The translations under genes and the position numbers were made by a program. Below are positions 62,636-64,000 of a DNA stretch of 64,000 nucleotides, piece after piece. How positions within the stretch are numbered: position 1 is the first letter of the stretch; each line of letters opens with the position of its first letter. The stretch comes from Roseibium limicola (GTDB lineage Bacteria; Pseudomonadota; Alphaproteobacteria; Rhizobiales; Stappiaceae), in assembly GCF_017313085.1 (NCBI RefSeq), contig NZ_JAFLNF010000001.1, positions 310,001 to 374,000 on the forward strand, read 5' to 3'. Below the pieces are notes generated by a model that worked only from the letters and a program-made list of their open reading frames with translations, had not been told where the DNA came from and did not search any database.

Positions 62636-63562
62636 TTAGGCGCCGACGCTTTGCATCTGACGGCCTTGACGCCGAAGCGGAAGAACCGACAAACACTCGG
62701 CAAGTGAAGGCCGTACATCGGCGGTTTCAGCAGAAGCCTCAGCTCTGACTTCGGGAAGAGAGCCAGTGTTCTCAACCTGTCCATCGGTGTCCGCCTGGCG
62801 GCAGTTATTGCCGATTGCCGCCAGAAGGCGCGGCACCATACGCTCTGCGATGCCGGACTTCATATAAGCGGACATCACCTCGACAGTTTCGGCGATCGGA
62901 AGCCCAAAATAAGCGTCTACCGTTTCACGCGTGACGGTCTTTCGGGCAACAATTCCGGAACGTCCATACCAATCGATGAGCACCTTCTTGACGGAAAGCA
63001 CGGGAAGACCTTTTCGTAGCATTAGGTTCTTCAGCATGAGACCGGCTGCGGTGAGATCCTTACGCGCATCTCGCGCCGCCTGTCCGCCTTGTGCACCGCC
63101 TCCTCGTTTGACGGAAATAACATGCAAGTCACCGGTAGTATGATCAAAGGCCAAAATGTCGATAATCACGCGCTTTCCATGAGAGCCGCCGACTGGAAGA
63201 TTCAGATCGTCAAGCTTGTCGATTTGGTTGCTCTCAACCAGCGCCATAGCTTCCTTGGAAACAACCAACGAGACCTGAGTCGACACTTCGTAGCGGTCTC
63301 CGGCAGCGGCAAATGCGTGCGCAATGGCATCTTCCAGCAGCAGACCGTGGCGCTTGGACAGGCTGTCGAGTGGTCCTCTCAATTGCGTGAGCTTGTTTCC
63401 CAATAGCTCGTCCGAACAGTAGATCTTGTCAAAGCACTCCTGCAACGCGGCATCAACCGCTTCGCGGAGCTCCACGGGGAGATGTGTGGTTTCAGGTGTA
63501 TAAGTGCTTTGGGCGCTAGCACATGTGGCTGATACGCTAGAAATGGAATTGTGGTTATGCAT
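62636..63562 (-). CDS. putative PD-(D/E)xK nuclease, partner of the AAA protease
   Basis: 308 residues. A low-complexity Ser/Thr N-terminus, a helical region with LLLEDAIAHAF (Glu77), then KRVIIDILAFD (Asp135), HVISVKRGGG (Lys152) in a strand-turn-strand setting. E...D...xxK with VKRG is the restriction-endonuclease-like pattern. The C-terminal half (KKVLIDWYGRSGIVARKTVTRETVDAYF) is unrecognised. AAGGAT lies 7 bases before the ATG. I know no named family for it. It is upstream of the protease gene and divergent from an XRE regulator. Confidence 0.65.
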   Translation of the reverse strand: MHNHNSISSVSATCASAQSTYTPETTHLPVELREAVDAALQECFDKIYCSDELLGNKLTQLRGPLDSLSKRHGLLLEDAIAHAFAAAGDRYEVSTQVSLVVSKEAMALVESNQIDKLDDLNLPVGGSHGKRVIIDILAFDHTTGDLHVISVKRGGGAQGGQAARDARKDLTAAGLMLKNLMLRKGLPVLSVKKVLIDWYGRSGIVARKTVTRETVDAYFGLPIAETVEVMSAYMKSGIAERMVPRLLAAIGNNCRQADTDGQVENTGSLPEVRAEASAETADVRPSLAECLSVLPLRRQGRQMQSVGA

Positions 63563-63648
63563 GAGTGATCCTTATCGTTAGATGACGAGAACCAAAAGCG
63601 CACTTTTAATGCACACATGCAATCTGATTCATCAATTATGGTTAACTA
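63563..63648. promoter_or_regulatory. divergent promoter between nuclease-like gene and XRE gene
   Basis: 86 AT-rich bases. TGCACACATGCA at about 63612-63623 is an imperfect palindrome and a candidate operator for the XRE protein; no direct proof. Confidence 0.45.
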
Positions 63649-63894
63649 ATGATAAATGCAAAGCAATGTCGCGCTACCCGAGCTTGGCTATCTTGGTCAC
63701 AAGATGAGCTTGCCAGAAGGTCTCAGGTGTCCAAGAGAGCGATAGCTGGATTCGAGCTGGAAAAAACAGTTCCGCACGACCGTACCCTGCGTGATCTACA
63801 GCGGGCTTTTGAAGACGCCGGGATTACGTTCCTCATGGAAGGGGCAAAAGGAATTGGGTTGAGAGAAAGTCAGGAAAACTCGGCGAGCGACTAA
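63649..63894 (+). CDS. XRE-family transcriptional regulator
   Basis: 81 residues. LSWSQDELARRSQVSKRAIAGFELEKTVPHDRTLRDLQRAFEDAG is a complete XRE helix-turn-helix with the following helix. The start at 63649 is ATG after TAACTA. It is divergent from the nuclease-like gene and likely represses that operon. Nothing else is visible after it; 63895-64000 shows no gene. Confidence 0.85.
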   Translation: MINAKQCRATRAWLSWSQDELARRSQVSKRAIAGFELEKTVPHDRTLRDLQRAFEDAGITFLMEGAKGIGLRESQENSASD

Positions 63895-64000
63895 ACCCGG
63901 TTACCGGAGAGACAACGCTTTACGTTCTGGGTTGCCTGCGCCGAGTATTGCGGTCGCTCGGGTTAAGCTTTGTTGATTCAGCCACTCAATTTTGCTTCTC

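Larger units (their letters stand above)
47936..64000. mobile_element. genomic island inserted at tRNA-Met, right end beyond window
   Basis: An integrase starts 90 bases after the tRNA 3' end, and from here on the genes are mobile or conflict-system types: recombinase, Rad50-like ATPase, IS remnant, phage-type hydrolase, ABC-3C operon, AAA-protease and nuclease pair, XRE regulator, with gene-poor stretches. Core functions stop at the tRNA. I found no second copy of the tRNA 3' end in the window, so attR must lie to the right or be too degraded. Confidence 0.75.

Noticed and set aside
1-64000. CRISPR array, rRNA operon or riboswitch
   Set aside because: I looked for regular spaced repeats and the known conserved cores and found none I could support.

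Overview
This window is a piece of an alphaproteobacterial chromosome. The evidence is a CtrA/SciP/FlbD-type flagellar regulon, a petABC bc1 operon with separate cytochromes b and c1, and alphaproteobacterial house families (DUF1285, DUF6111, DUF2177). The gene order best fits Hyphomicrobiales, perhaps Stappiaceae (Roseibium/Labrenzia-like); that placement is inference from memory of gene families, not a database match.

Positions 1-31,000 are mostly core metabolism and housekeeping. They hold a truncated PilZ-like gene at the left edge, an SLC13 permease, two NAD(P)-dependent dehydrogenases, apt, petABC, two paralogous half-size ABC exporters, trmL, hemF, two tandem HD-GYP proteins, and a tightly overlapping operon DUF1285-NUDIX-DUF6111-cca. 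Divergent from that operon runs moxR-DUF58-DUF4159-large membrane protein, a Bat/MoxR-like module of the cell envelope. A GNAT, a glutathionyl-hydroquinone reductase and a second NUDIX protein follow.

Positions 31,200-46,000 begin with a possible 37-residue gene ending in a terminator, a metallophosphoesterase and a GNAT protein, followed by a flagellar cluster read on the minus strand: fliK-flgD, sciP (with its own terminator), then fliF-fliG-fliH-fliN-flbD-flhA. Upstream of fliF three TTAA boxes are spaced by exactly 7 bases twice, which is the CtrA consensus in duplicate. The CtrA inhibitor SciP is encoded next door, so the cluster looks like a top-tier CtrA target. mnmA and a tRNA-Met(CAU) close the core region.

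From 47,936 to the right edge the content changes to a genomic island entered at the tRNA-Met 3' end. It carries a tyrosine recombinase, a GGCT-like protein, a Rad50-like zinc-hook ATPase, a truncated HNH gene beside a decayed IS3-family element, a phage-type cysteine-hydrolase-like protein, a complete ABC-three-component (ABC-3C) conflict operon, and a soluble FtsH-like AAA/M41 protease paired with a putative PD-(D/E)xK nuclease and a divergent XRE regulator. The last set is the best candidate here for an undescribed system. The right end of the island is not in the window. I saw no CRISPR array, rRNA operon or riboswitch that I could support.
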